A stretch of DNA of 64,000 bases from Nitrogeniibacter sp050293885 (GCA_050293885.1 JBNKNO010000001.1:1-64000), one strand, 5' to 3'; shown: positions 31,663 through 41,407, numbered from the stretch's first letter. The notes: generated from the sequence alone by a model not told the origin. Made by a program: numbers and translations.

Positions 31663-33174
31663 ATGGGCGGGGTGACGACAGTCTTTTCAGTCAGTCTGGG
31701 TGTGATCGTGGTGGTTGTTCTGCTCGCCGCGCTGGTTTTCTGGTATCTGAAAGATATCACCCAGAAGCAACACGCCATCTTGCGCAACTACCCGGTGGTC
31801 GGTCATCTGCGTTATTTCTTCGAGCAGTTGGGTGAGTACTTCCGGCAGTATTTCTTCCTCGGTGACCGCGAGGAGATGCCCTTCAACCGGGCAACCCGTG
31901 GTTGGGTTTACCGTCTGGCGAAGGATGAGGGCGGCACCATCGGCTTCGGCTCCACGTATCAGATACGCGACCCGGGCGCACTCATCTTCGTGAACTCACC
32001 ATTTCCCGTGCTCAAGGAAGACCAGTTGCTGACGCCTGCGCTGAGTATTGGCGAGCGCTACTGCGACGAGCCGTTCATGGCCGGTTCTGTCTTGAATATC
32101 AGCGGCATGAGTTTCGGCGCCATTTCACGCCCGGCGGTGCAGTCCTTGTCCAGAGGCGCCAAGGTGGCCGGTTGCTGGCTCAATACCGGAGAGGGGGGCG
32201 TGAGCCCCTATCACCTCGAGGGCGAATGCGATCTGGTCGCTCAGATCGGCACCGCCAAGTATGGCTTTCGCGATGAGGACGGGCATCTGTCGGAGACCCG
32301 ACTGCGCGAAATCGCGGCACTGCCGACGGTTCGCGCGTTCGAACTGAAATTGTCGCAAGGGGCCAAGCCCGGCAAGGGCGGGATGCTGCCGGCGTTGAAA
32401 GTGTCGGAAGAAATCGCCCGCATTCGTGGCATCAAGGTGGGGGTCGCGTCGATCAGCCCGAATCGCCATCCGGAAATCAGTGACGTCAATCAGTTGCTCG
32501 ACTATGTGGCCATGATTCGTGAATACACCGGCAAACCGGTGGGCATCAAATCGGCCATCGGCGGCTGGTACTTCATGGGTGAGCTGTGCGAGGCGATCTG
32601 CATCCGTGGCAAGGAATTCGCACCCGATTTCATCACGGTGGATGGTGGCGAAGGGGGATCGGGGGCCGCACCGCAGGCGCTCGCCGACCACATGGCCTTG
32701 TCCATCGACGAAGCGCTGCCGCGCGTGGTCGACTCGCTGATCGAGTACGGTTTGCGCGATCGCGTGCGGGTGGTGGCCAGCGGCAAGCTGGTGACCTCGG
32801 CCCGGGTGGCCTGGGCGCTGGCGGCGGGCGCCGATTTTGTCACCTCAGCCCGCGGCTTCATGTTTTCGCTCGGCTGCATCCAGGCCATGCGCTGCCATAC
32901 CAATACCTGCCCGACCGGTATCACCACCCACAACGCCAAGCTTCATCGAGGATTGGTAGTGGAAGAGAAGCATTTGCGGGTGGCCAACTACTGTCGCAAC
33001 ATCGGCCACGAAGTGGACATGATTGCCCACTCCTGTGGGCTCAAACATGCCCGCGAGTTTCGCCGCGAACATGTGCGCATAGCCCAGGGGGACGGCTGTT
33101 CCATCGCACTGAATGTGCGCCACCCCTACCCGGAACCGCGGCACCCGGGGTCGGTTCCGTTCATGGCAGGTTGA
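31663..33174 (+). CDS. Membrane-anchored glutamate-synthase-like FMN/Fe-S protein
   Basis: A 503-residue protein with GGGGGAA before ATG. An N-terminal membrane helix (about 8-29) precedes a complete glutamate-synthase alpha-type barrel: FMN region MSFGAISRPAVQSLSRGA, GEGGVSPYH, GAKPGKGGMLPA, DGGEGGSGAAPQ, and the [3Fe-4S] motif C-x5-C-x4-C in CIQAMRCHTNTCPTG. There is no amidotransferase domain, so it belongs to the stand-alone FMN-binding glutamate-synthase-related family whose electron donor and product are unsettled. The gene converges on the T6SS cluster. Confidence 0.88.
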   Translation: MGGVTTVFSVSLGVIVVVVLLAALVFWYLKDITQKQHAILRNYPVVGHLRYFFEQLGEYFRQYFFLGDREEMPFNRATRGWVYRLAKDEGGTIGFGSTYQIRDPGALIFVNSPFPVLKEDQLLTPALSIGERYCDEPFMAGSVLNISGMSFGAISRPAVQSLSRGAKVAGCWLNTGEGGVSPYHLEGECDLVAQIGTAKYGFRDEDGHLSETRLREIAALPTVRAFELKLSQGAKPGKGGMLPALKVSEEIARIRGIKVGVASISPNRHPEISDVNQLLDYVAMIREYTGKPVGIKSAIGGWYFMGELCEAICIRGKEFAPDFITVDGGEGGSGAAPQALADHMALSIDEALPRVVDSLIEYGLRDRVRVVASGKLVTSARVAWALAAGADFVTSARGFMFSLGCIQAMRCHTNTCPTGITTHNAKLHRGLVVEEKHLRVANYCRNIGHEVDMIAHSCGLKHAREFRREHVRIAQGDGCSIALNVRHPYPEPRHPGSVPFMAG

Positions 33175-33190
33175 ATGCCGCAGCAGTTGC

Positions 33191-33967
33191 CTACTTGAGC
33201 ATGCGGAATTCGATGCGGCGGTTACGTGCTCGGCCTTCCGGTGTGTCGTTGGTGGTGACCGGTTTGTCGGGGCCAGCACCCAGTGCGGTGATGCGCCTGC
33301 CGTCGATGCCCTTGCCGATCAGATAGTCGCGTACCGTATTCGCGCGCGACAGACTCAGCGCAACGTTGGCCATGCGGCTGCCACTGTTGTCGGTGTGGCC
33401 GACCACCTGGAATTCCGCGCCATCGAACTTGCTGATGGCCATGGCCATTTCTTCGAGCACGGCGACGCCCGATGCGGTCAGCGTGGCGGAGCCACTCTTG
33501 AACTCGATGGTGCGATCGGCCAGGGTGGCGTCGATTACGTCTTGCGCCTGTTCGACCACCACCAGCGCATTGTTGACCGTGTAGGTCGGGTTCAGTGCGG
33601 TCGCCACGCGGCTGGCAATCTGCTGACGCAAGGCTTCGTTCGGTACATTGCCGCGCAGTTCCACCTGGGTGCCGTCAATCTTGAGCTGCCCGCCACGGAT
33701 GTCTTTCAGATCTTTGGTGAGCATGTTGCTCACATGCTTCTTCCAGTTCGGCGGTGGTACCACACCGCCGACTTCGATGGCGTCGATCACATGCTGGCTG
33801 CCATAGATTTGCCGCAGCCGAGCGAGAATTTCGGCGCGGGTCGCTTCGTCGGGCACCGTGCCGGTGACCCGCACTTGCGGCCCCGGCGCAGCGGGTGCTG
33901 CGAGTGCCGCAGACGGGTACGTGGTTAGCGCCACGGCGGCGAGTGCGAGGAGTCGAGCGAATCGCAT
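33191..33967 (-). CDS. T6SS-associated BON/OmpA-domain protein
   Basis: A 258-residue exported protein. ATG 33967 is chosen because GGAG lies seven bases upstream; an ATG two codons earlier overlaps the tagF stop (ATGA). A signal peptide (about 1-21, SAALAAP) is followed by two BON-like repeats (about 28-75 and 85-140) and a C-terminal OmpA peptidoglycan-binding domain (FQVVGHTDNSGSRMAN, LSLSRANTVRDYLIGKGI, RARNRRIEF). It would hold the secretion machine to the cell wall, comparable to TagL-type functions. It is the last gene of the T6SS accessory operon. Confidence 0.88.
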   Translation of the reverse strand: MRFARLLALAAVALTTYPSAALAAPAAPGPQVRVTGTVPDEATRAEILARLRQIYGSQHVIDAIEVGGVVPPPNWKKHVSNMLTKDLKDIRGGQLKIDGTQVELRGNVPNEALRQQIASRVATALNPTYTVNNALVVVEQAQDVIDATLADRTIEFKSGSATLTASGVAVLEEMAMAISKFDGAEFQVVGHTDNSGSRMANVALSLSRANTVRDYLIGKGIDGRRITALGAGPDKPVTTNDTPEGRARNRRIEFRMLK

Positions 33968-33969
33968 AC

Positions 33970-34956
33970 TCATTCTCCAATGAAAACTTCGTTGAACGTA
34001 TGGACGGCGGATGCGAGCGAGGTGTCGGGATGACACAGGTAGCTCGACAGCTTTGCGACGCCGTAGTCATGCGTGAGCTCGGGATGGGTCTCGACCCACT
34101 CCGGGTCGTCGAGTTCGATGTTGTTTCGGGTCATGGCGTCAGGCGAGAGGAAGCTGATCAGCGGGCTCGCTGTTGCGCCATTGAATCCGATAACCATGCG
34201 GTGTCGGTCGTCGTGTGCGCCGACGAGTATCTGCAGTTCGGCAGAGGTGCGCAGCAGAAAACCCGACACCAGTGACATCCACAGTCCGGCGGTGAGATCC
34301 CGATACATCGGATCCGCGGGCAGCGGGAGGCTCAGTCCCTTTTCTATGTTGACCTGCGCACTGCCCAGCACGGGGTGCAGGAGCAAGCCGAGCGCCAGAA
34401 AGATGCGGCGTACGTCGGTTGGACGGTCTTCGGCGTCGAGGAGGGTTTCCAGGCGGGCGAGCGTATGCGTGCGCATGAATATTCCCATCGGATCGCCTTG
34501 CGAAGCGGACGCGATCTCGTTGGGCAAGTCGACCGATTGCAGTACCTGCAGCGCGGATGTGGGCTCCGGCGCGGCACAGGTTTGCTCGACGATGCGCTTG
34601 AAGCGCCCCCACAGTTGCGAGAAATACGCCGGCGCGTGGCGGAACAGGGCACCTTCAGCCGTGTCGAGTGTGGCCGCGGTGAGAAACGGGAAGCGACGGT
34701 TGGAGGCGTCGTGGCTGGGGCGTAGATGGCCGATGACGGAGACGCGGCTGCGCGGTCCGATGAACGCAAAATGCAATGGCGCAGCTGCGTCATAGGCCGC
34801 CTTCCAGTGTGGATCGGTGGTCATTTGCTCCATCGACTGGGAGAGCCAGCGATCGAGCATGGCGATCAACTGCGTGTGCCCACTGCCCTTGATGAAATCG
34901 CCGCGGGATGGGACCTTGCCGAAGTAGATGGCCGTGGATGCCGGGATGTTCGCCAT
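33970..34956 (-). CDS. tagF: Type VI secretion accessory protein TagF
   Basis: A 328-residue protein with the TagF (BMA_A0400 family) start IYFGKVPSRGDFIKGSG, FIGPRSRVSVIGHLRPSHDASNRRFPF, and a C-terminal DDRHRMVIGFNGA segment. TagF is known in Pseudomonas and others as a post-translational repressor of T6SS assembly, opposed by the threonine-phosphorylation pathway. It overlaps tssM by one base and the BON/OmpA gene's region by a few, indicating tight coupling. Confidence 0.93.
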   Translation of the reverse strand: MANIPASTAIYFGKVPSRGDFIKGSGHTQLIAMLDRWLSQSMEQMTTDPHWKAAYDAAAPLHFAFIGPRSRVSVIGHLRPSHDASNRRFPFLTAATLDTAEGALFRHAPAYFSQLWGRFKRIVEQTCAAPEPTSALQVLQSVDLPNEIASASQGDPMGIFMRTHTLARLETLLDAEDRPTDVRRIFLALGLLLHPVLGSAQVNIEKGLSLPLPADPMYRDLTAGLWMSLVSGFLLRTSAELQILVGAHDDRHRMVIGFNGATASPLISFLSPDAMTRNNIELDDPEWVETHPELTHDYGVAKLSSYLCHPDTSLASAVHTFNEVFIGE

Positions 34957-37900
34957 CAGCTGCGCTCCTCGGCGGCGTTTGTGGCGGTTGCGCTGGCCGG
35001 CGCGTTGGTGCCGCCGGATGACTCGGGCTGCCCGACCACGGCGCGGGGCAGTGCGAGCGTATCGAGGCTTTCGCGCGGATTTTCTTCACTCGCGGCCTGC
35101 GCTTGCGCACTGCTGATGATGCGCAGGTCAAGCTTGACGGTGACGTCTTCTTTCGTCCAGGCCAGTTGGAAAGTACCCTCGGGGCGGCGCTGGCGCTGTG
35201 CCGAGTTGATGAGCTTTTCAAGACCGTAGCGCCCGGGGAAGTTGACCAGTTCGACCGTGCGGCCATCGAAGGTGGTGGCCTGCACCTTGGCGCCAGGTGC
35301 CCCTTGGGCGTTGGGCCACACGAAGTTGGCCCATTGGGCGGCGGTATTGCGGTAGCGCAGTTTCTGGCCGTCGATTTCGACGACGAACTCGGTTGTGCCC
35401 GGGGCGGGGTGGGGCATGAGCTGGAACACGGTTTGTGGCGCGCCACCGGCGCTTCCCGCCGCGCCGCCGTCCAGCGGCGCGACCCAGCGCGCGAAGCCGC
35501 GCAGGAAGTCCGGTTGGATGGCGATGCCCAGATCGCCCCAGGTGCGTGCCACGAGGGTGCTGCCACGACGGACGACGAGGGGGCCCATGGCGGTTTCGAC
35601 GTATTTTGCGATCGCGCCCTGGGGGCCGAATATTTCCGCAATTTCCGTGGGTGCTGCCTCGATGCTGGCGTTCGCGTCGAAGGGGTACTTGATCGCCAGT
35701 TTCCGGTTGAAGGGGTCGAAGACCTGTGCCAGCCAAGTCTTGTTCAGCTCGCGTTCTGCCGGGCGAATGATGGCGGTATAGGTTTGCAGCAGCGGGCGGA
35801 CCAGCAGCGGGCGGACGATCTTGCGTTGTGCATCGGGAACACCGGCGAGCATCTGTTCATCGACGAATTTGAGGGTGTCGGCCAGTTCGGAGCCGGTGCC
35901 TTCGATGGTCTGGCGCATGAGCCGCATGGCGCCGGGGCCGGGGTCGCCCTGATTCTTGAGTTGATTCAGGCGCGAGCGCAGTTTCGATAACTGCTTGAGA
36001 TAGATGGTGCCCAGGGGCTCGGCGCTGTCGCGCTCGGCGACGATGCGGGCAATGCCGGAGAAAGACTCGCCAATCGGGCCCATGGCGACGCCGGCGTTGC
36101 CGGCCTTGATGTTCACATCCATTTGCACGCGGCTCGGCTGCATGCGCAGGATGGACCGCTTGAACCACTCGACGAAGCCCGTCTGGGCCTTTTTCAAGCC
36201 GCGATTGACCGAGGATGGGTTGTCCCAGGCGGTCTGGTCGAAAAGTGTTTTGAGCAGGCGTCCGATGGATGACGTCTGCGGGTCGCCCAGGCGGTTCATG
36301 CCCTGGACTGCGGCGTCGAAATCACCGAAGCCAGCGATACTGATCCCGCGGGTGAACGCGCGCCATTCGCTGGCGTACTCCTTCTTGTACATCGCGATCA
36401 GCGATTTCTGAATCTGCTCCGGGCTGCCCTGCAGGGTCAGGTCGTCCTGCACCGAGGTCTGGAGCACCCAGTCGGTGCTTTGCAGTTCGTTGGTGGCGGC
36501 GTCCTTGATGGCTTCGCGAACGTATTCCTTCCATGCCTGCTCGGTGAACGCGCCAGAGATGGCGTAGGCGCCCGTGATGAGTTTTGCGTCGCGCTCATCA
36601 ACCAGCGCAGCGACCGTGATGGGCGGGAAGCGCGTCGAGGCCCGTGCCTTGATGTCGGCATACACGCGTTCGACCGCCGGCATGCCCTGAACGACGCGGC
36701 GCAGGTTCTCACGCGTGCCGTCGACCACGGCGAGGTTGGCATCGATCAGCGGCCATTGCGGGTCCATGGCGTGCGCGAGGTGGAAGGACAGAATCCGCTC
36801 GGCGCTGCGGATCATTTGCTCGCGGCTCATGGCGCCGCGATTGGCTTCGAGCCAGCCACGCCAGAAGCGGGTGAGCTGATCCGACAGATGGCCGGCTTCG
36901 ACACGGTCGCGGCGGGTGAGCATCAAGTAGGTCTTGAGCGCGTTGTAGGCGTCCTCGACGTTGGTTGCGGTTGCGCGCGTGTAGGTGCCGCCGGTGGTTT
37001 GGGCAGTGCTCTGGGCGCGATCAATCGGCTTGAGCTTGTCGGCGTTGGCGTTGACCTCGCGCAGGAAGGCTTCGAGGTTTTCGGTGACCGGTGTGAGCAT
37101 GATGTTGCGCACACCGGCGAAATACTCTGCCTTGAGTTTGTTTGTCAGCGCGTCGCCCTGGAACAGACCGAGGTTGATCGACAGCGGCCGCTCTTGTTCG
37201 AATCGCTCGAGTTGGGTGATGCGGTCCTGGAGGATGTCGAGCGCTTCGAGGCGGGACTGAAGATCGATTCGGTCCGCCTGTAACTGCACGGCCTTGTCCA
37301 GATCGGCCTGGACGTTGCTGACCAGCGACTGGTTGTTCACGTAGGACCAACTCCAGCCGGCCAGGACCGCGCCGAGCAGTGCGACGGTAGTGATGAAACC
37401 GGCGTAACGCAACTGGGTCTTGCGGCGCGATGCGTACTGGCGGACCAGATTGCGGTCGGCGAAGATGACGCGTGAAAACAGATCCTTGAGAAAGAATCCG
37501 TTGGACGAGGCAATGCGCGTCGACGCCGGACCATCGCCACTGAGGCCGAAGCGGTCTTCGACACGCTTGGCCGAGGCACTGCGGGACTCGCCATCCTGCA
37601 CCGCAGAAGTGAAGTAGAAACCGCGGAACACCGGTTTGTACTGGAAGGGGTTGTCCTCGAACAAGGTGGCCATGAAGCCACGCAAGGCCGGTTTGATGGC
37701 GGCGAACTCCAGCGGGAAAGCGAGCAGACCCGGTGGCATGGTGCCGCCGCGTGCCAGCGACATCTGCGCCACGCTCATCTCGCGCAGGCCTTCGTACAAG
37801 GTGTCGAAATGCGTGTCGAATTGCGCGATGGCGTCGTTGGGGCCTTCGATCTGATAGGGCAGCGTGGCGCCCCAGACCCGGTCGCGCTCGTTCCAGTCGA

Positions 37901-38720
37901 CGTCCTGGAAGAACTCGCTGAAACCGGTAATGAGGTCGGCCTTGGTGAACATCACGTAGACCGGGGAGAAGACTTCGAGACGCTCGGTCAGCTCCTGTAC
38001 GCGCTGCCGCAGGTTTTTGGCGAGCTCGATGGCAAATTCGGGCCGGTTGCCGACCAGCTCGGCGATGCTCACGGTGACGATGACGCCGTTGATCGGCGCC
38101 TTGCTGCGGTGACGTTTGAGCAGGTCGAGAAAGCCGAGCCACTCGCTGCGATCTTCTTCATGGACGGCATATCGGCCGGCGGTATCGAGCAGAATGCCTT
38201 CGGAGGTGAAGAACCAGTCGCAGTTTCGCGTGCCGCCAATGCCGTGAATGACGTTGCTGCTGCCGTCTGCGAAGGGAAATTTGAGCCCCGAGTTGACGAC
38301 CGCCGTACTCTTGCCGGCCGCCGGATTACCAATGACGATGTACCAGGGCAACTCGTAAAGCGCGGCGCGGCCCGACAGTTGACCGAGCTTGGAGGTCTTG
38401 ATGGTTTTGACCGCCTCCTGCATGCGCTTGCGCAGACCTTCGACTTCGGCGCGGGCACTGTCGTCCGGCGCCGCCTTGGCGGCTTTTTCCGCTTGCTCGT
38501 CGAGCATGTTATCGAGCGCTTCCTCAGCCTTGCGGGCCTTGCGTCGACGCCACAGCCAAACGATCAACCAGATGAACAGGATGACGCCCGTGGCGACGGC
38601 CGCCCAGACGAGTGCGAGTTTCAGTGTGCTTGCACCGAGAAAGAAGAAACCGATCAGCGCAGCAACGCCGATGAAGGCGAGGGTGCGTGAATCGAGCAGC
38701 AGGGAGCGAAGTCGTGACAT
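34956..38720 (-). CDS. tssM: Type VI secretion inner-membrane protein TssM (IcmF)
   Basis: A 1254-residue core membrane-complex protein. Two N-terminal membrane helices (about 14-55) precede a cytoplasmic GTPase-like domain with intact Walker A VIGNPAAGKST (about 132-142). A third helix lies at about 435-455 (ITTVALLGAVLAGWSW). A long periplasmic region follows, with the IcmF-related domain and the C-terminal beta domain. TssM bridges the membranes with TssL and TssJ, neither of which is in this window. It follows the unknown 461-residue protein by 15 bases. Confidence 0.96.
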   Translation of the reverse strand: MSRLRSLLLDSRTLAFIGVAALIGFFFLGASTLKLALVWAAVATGVILFIWLIVWLWRRRKARKAEEALDNMLDEQAEKAAKAAPDDSARAEVEGLRKRMQEAVKTIKTSKLGQLSGRAALYELPWYIVIGNPAAGKSTAVVNSGLKFPFADGSSNVIHGIGGTRNCDWFFTSEGILLDTAGRYAVHEEDRSEWLGFLDLLKRHRSKAPINGVIVTVSIAELVGNRPEFAIELAKNLRQRVQELTERLEVFSPVYVMFTKADLITGFSEFFQDVDWNERDRVWGATLPYQIEGPNDAIAQFDTHFDTLYEGLREMSVAQMSLARGGTMPPGLLAFPLEFAAIKPALRGFMATLFEDNPFQYKPVFRGFYFTSAVQDGESRSASAKRVEDRFGLSGDGPASTRIASSNGFFLKDLFSRVIFADRNLVRQYASRRKTQLRYAGFITTVALLGAVLAGWSWSYVNNQSLVSNVQADLDKAVQLQADRIDLQSRLEALDILQDRITQLERFEQERPLSINLGLFQGDALTNKLKAEYFAGVRNIMLTPVTENLEAFLREVNANADKLKPIDRAQSTAQTTGGTYTRATATNVEDAYNALKTYLMLTRRDRVEAGHLSDQLTRFWRGWLEANRGAMSREQMIRSAERILSFHLAHAMDPQWPLIDANLAVVDGTRENLRRVVQGMPAVERVYADIKARASTRFPPITVAALVDERDAKLITGAYAISGAFTEQAWKEYVREAIKDAATNELQSTDWVLQTSVQDDLTLQGSPEQIQKSLIAMYKKEYASEWRAFTRGISIAGFGDFDAAVQGMNRLGDPQTSSIGRLLKTLFDQTAWDNPSSVNRGLKKAQTGFVEWFKRSILRMQPSRVQMDVNIKAGNAGVAMGPIGESFSGIARIVAERDSAEPLGTIYLKQLSKLRSRLNQLKNQGDPGPGAMRLMRQTIEGTGSELADTLKFVDEQMLAGVPDAQRKIVRPLLVRPLLQTYTAIIRPAERELNKTWLAQVFDPFNRKLAIKYPFDANASIEAAPTEIAEIFGPQGAIAKYVETAMGPLVVRRGSTLVARTWGDLGIAIQPDFLRGFARWVAPLDGGAAGSAGGAPQTVFQLMPHPAPGTTEFVVEIDGQKLRYRNTAAQWANFVWPNAQGAPGAKVQATTFDGRTVELVNFPGRYGLEKLINSAQRQRRPEGTFQLAWTKEDVTVKLDLRIISSAQAQAASEENPRESLDTLALPRAVVGQPESSGGTNAPASATATNAAEERS

Positions 38721-38735
38721 GCGTTCAGTAGGGTT

Positions 38736-40121
38736 TTAAAGCGTGGATTCGGATGGGGGCGGTACTTGCAGGAGTGCCGCCGCGCGCAAGGTGGGGTGTT
38801 GAACGCTCAGTGCCAGCACGGGCGCGTTCTTTTCAACCGCGGTTTCGGCGGCACAGATCAGGGCGACCAGCGCGCTGGCGGGTGAGGCACTGCCGCAGAC
38901 GGAACCCAGTGGGGCGTAGTCCTGCGATGGCTCAAGTGCTTCAAACGATTCGTCGATGACGCCGAGGGCTTCGGCCTGGCGTGTGGCGCGGTGATCGCAG
39001 TCGGATGTAAGTGCCGCCACCGCGCTCGGTTCGATCGCGAACACACGCAGCAGGTCGACGCACAATTGCGCGCACAGCGCCGCACTGATCTTTCCGCCGG
39101 CGTCAGCCGGTTTGTCGCGATGGTGGATATTGAAGCGGCTCACCTGTGGCCCCGATTCGAGCCCGAACCGATTGGCTGTTTGCGTTGTGACGAGGGCGAT
39201 GCCGGCGGCCGCTTCGCCGGGGATCTGACCCACTTGGTGCTGGGCCGTGAACAAGTGTCGTTCCGCCTGCCAGCGCGCGACTTGCGCCTCGTCGAGATTC
39301 GACGCGCTGGTCAGCACGATGGCGATGGTCGGCGTCTCCTCCCGGTTGAGCCCGAGCGCAAGAGAATCGATCAACTGCAAAGCGCTCACATCGTCCGTTG
39401 CGGTATGCAGGTTCGTTTGAAAGGGTGTGGACGCAAAAGCGCTCAGATGGGTTTCATGCAACCAGCGGGTGAGCGCCTCGCGCGTGGGCGCCTCGAGCGG
39501 ACGGTCCATGATCCAGTCGAGGCGCAGTTCGGGCGATACGGCGGGGTGCGCATCGATCGTCTCGTGCACCGTCACCAGCAATTCGGCCAAAACCTGATCG
39601 GCGAGTGCGAGGCTGCGTCTCAAGCCGTTTGCCCAATCCTGCGTTTGTGCAAACGGGGAGATCGACTCGGTGAAAGTGGCAACGTCAAGCCCCGTTGTGC
39701 GCGCGGCGAACACGGGAAAGCCGTCGTCATCCTTGAGCTCGTCATCCGGTTTGGGTGCCTTGCCCTCACCGGCCGCCGCGATGACTGATGGCGCGTCGTT
39801 GCCCGCTGCGGTCATCAGCGCGTGGGCAACGATGCTCAGTTGCAGTTGCCGTTCAGCGGCGTCGGTGTGCTCGACCGGTGCCGGCCCCTCTTTCGCCGTG
39901 TCAGCCGCTTTGCTTTCCGGTGGGTTGCGCAAGCCGTGGATGAAGCCATTGAGCAGCAAGAATCCACCGACGATGGCGAGTGGCAACGCGATCAGGTAGA
40001 GCAGGCTCTCCGATTTGCTCGGCGCGTGGCCGCTGGATTGCCACCAGCCAAGCACAAGCGCCCAGATCACCACGGTGGTGATCAACAGCAGCAAGGCGAG
40101 ACGCGCGATACGTAGCAGCAT
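38736..40121 (-). CDS. T6SS-linked inner-membrane protein of unknown function
   Basis: A 461-residue protein with two N-terminal membrane helices (about 5-28 and 41-62), an acidic proline/alanine linker (about 70-135), and a large soluble domain. The segment SVCGSASPASALVALICAAE followed by PVLALSVQHPTLRAAALL is reminiscent of a thiolase/ketosynthase-like fold, though no catalytic Cys-His-His set is evident. It lies between PAAR and tssM with short spacers (19 and 15 bases), so it is probably a T6SS structural or effector-loading accessory. I cannot name it. Confidence 0.8.
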   Translation of the reverse strand: MLLRIARLALLLLITTVVIWALVLGWWQSSGHAPSKSESLLYLIALPLAIVGGFLLLNGFIHGLRNPPESKAADTAKEGPAPVEHTDAAERQLQLSIVAHALMTAAGNDAPSVIAAAGEGKAPKPDDELKDDDGFPVFAARTTGLDVATFTESISPFAQTQDWANGLRRSLALADQVLAELLVTVHETIDAHPAVSPELRLDWIMDRPLEAPTREALTRWLHETHLSAFASTPFQTNLHTATDDVSALQLIDSLALGLNREETPTIAIVLTSASNLDEAQVARWQAERHLFTAQHQVGQIPGEAAAGIALVTTQTANRFGLESGPQVSRFNIHHRDKPADAGGKISAALCAQLCVDLLRVFAIEPSAVAALTSDCDHRATRQAEALGVIDESFEALEPSQDYAPLGSVCGSASPASALVALICAAETAVEKNAPVLALSVQHPTLRAAALLQVPPPSESTL

Positions 40122-40140
40122 GCGGGGGTTCGGTCGCGCG

Positions 40141-40407
40141 TCAGTCGGTCGTCAGCGACTGGCTGGCGATGAGGGTCGCGCCACAGGCGGTCTTGTCGCC
40201 ATGGCGTGCTGCCGGCTTGCCGTCGACGATGGCTGTCGGATCACCTGTGGCGATCACCGTGACGCGACCATGGCCTTTCTTCGGGCAGGTCACCTGATCG
40301 CCGACGCGGGCGATTCCCTTGCCGTCGCAGTCGCTGGTTTGCGATGCGCTGATCACAACACCGCCATGCGAGGTCTTGTCGCCAAGCAGAATAAAGGGTC
40401 GGGGCAT
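40141..40407 (-). CDS. PAAR-domain spike tip protein
   Basis: An 88-residue protein starting at MPRPFILLGDKTSHGG (ATG 40407, AGGA upstream; the longer reading upstream is not family-like). PAAR landmarks are GDKTSHGG, GKGIARVGDQVTCPKKGHG, IVDGKPAARHGDKTACGATLI. PAAR proteins cap the VgrG trimer as the sharp tip of the T6SS tube and often carry effectors. This one has no extension, so any effector would bind separately. Confidence 0.94.
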   Translation of the reverse strand: MPRPFILLGDKTSHGGVVISASQTSDCDGKGIARVGDQVTCPKKGHGRVTVIATGDPTAIVDGKPAARHGDKTACGATLIASQSLTTD

Positions 40408-40447
40408 GCTTGTTCCTGTCGATTTTCTGGAATGGGCTGCTGTGTCG

Positions 40448-41326
40448 TCAGCGGTCTTGGCGCGCCAGAACGCCGGCACGCTGCAGTTCGACATGGCCGT
40501 AATCACGCATCCGCCAGTCGCCGCCCCACGTGAGACCGGCAGCCGCGGCCAGCTGGCCATAGAGCTGATAGCCGCGCATGGCCCACGGATCCTTTTCACT
40601 GATGATCAGCGCGCCCTCGCGTAGAAAGGCGCTGTCTGCGGCCAGACCGTACTGGTGGAAGCTCATGCCGGCACCCGCTTGAGTGACCTGCTTGCCAATC
40701 GCTGCGAGGGCAGTCTGGCGCTCCGCGCTGCGGTAGCCCTCAAGCAGCACCATGTCATAGCCATGTTGTTCGCGCATCAGCTTGAATACGGTCAGCAAGC
40801 GCTGGCGGAAAGTGGCGTCGAGCAAGTCCCAGTCCCGGCTGGCCCAGGCAGTGGCCGGGCGCACCAGCTCGACTTCCCGCGTGGTGAACGTTTCGGGTGG
40901 TAGCGCGGGGGGCGGGGCAAGCTGCTCGCCTTCGAGCAACAGCGCAATATGTCGATCGGGCTGGCTTGAGTCGGCGCCGAAGTCGAAAACGGTCTTCGAG
41001 CGGGCGGACAGAACGGCAAGCGATGGGAGCAGGATCAACGCCAGTGTGCCGAGAGCGAGCCTGCGATGGCCCTTGAGTTGCCCGAAAACAGCGGCGAAGG
41101 CAGACGCAATGGTGCGACGAGGCGTGATCAACAGCCGTTGTCTCGTGGCCAATGCGCTCAGCCTCAGCTCGCTCCCGACCCGTTCGGCGAAGCGGGCTGT
41201 GGCAGCGCGTGCAGGTGCGAACAGCAGTAACGAAGCGGCAGCGGCGAACAGCAGGAAGTAGCAGAAAAGGGCGAGGAAAATCACGAGGGGCGAGTCGTCG
41301 GTGTTCTGGCGGTGTGCGCGACACAT
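40448..41326 (-). CDS. Membrane-anchored M15-family peptidoglycan peptidase (TagX-like)
   Basis: A 292-residue protein; ATG 41326 is assumed, and no ribosome site is visible. Two membrane helices (about 14-38 and 90-108) flank a cytoplasmic or periplasmic basic stretch. The C-terminal domain (about 160-285) is an M15/VanY-type metallopeptidase: GYRSAERQ, zinc ligands in SFHQYGLAAD (H-x6-D) and YGHVEL. It leads the T6SS accessory operon, 40 bases before PAAR. The setting resembles TagX of Acinetobacter, an L,D-endopeptidase that opens the cell wall for T6SS assembly. That role is by analogy. Confidence 0.85.
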   Translation of the reverse strand: MCRAHRQNTDDSPLVIFLALFCYFLLFAAAASLLLFAPARAATARFAERVGSELRLSALATRQRLLITPRRTIASAFAAVFGQLKGHRRLALGTLALILLPSLAVLSARSKTVFDFGADSSQPDRHIALLLEGEQLAPPPALPPETFTTREVELVRPATAWASRDWDLLDATFRQRLLTVFKLMREQHGYDMVLLEGYRSAERQTALAAIGKQVTQAGAGMSFHQYGLAADSAFLREGALIISEKDPWAMRGYQLYGQLAAAAGLTWGGDWRMRDYGHVELQRAGVLARQDR

Positions 41327-41407
41327 CAAAAAATGCTGATCGCGTACTTAAAAAGGATGTATCTTAAGACAAATGAATTTTCCGTTGGCATATTTTTTCG
41401 AAAAAAC

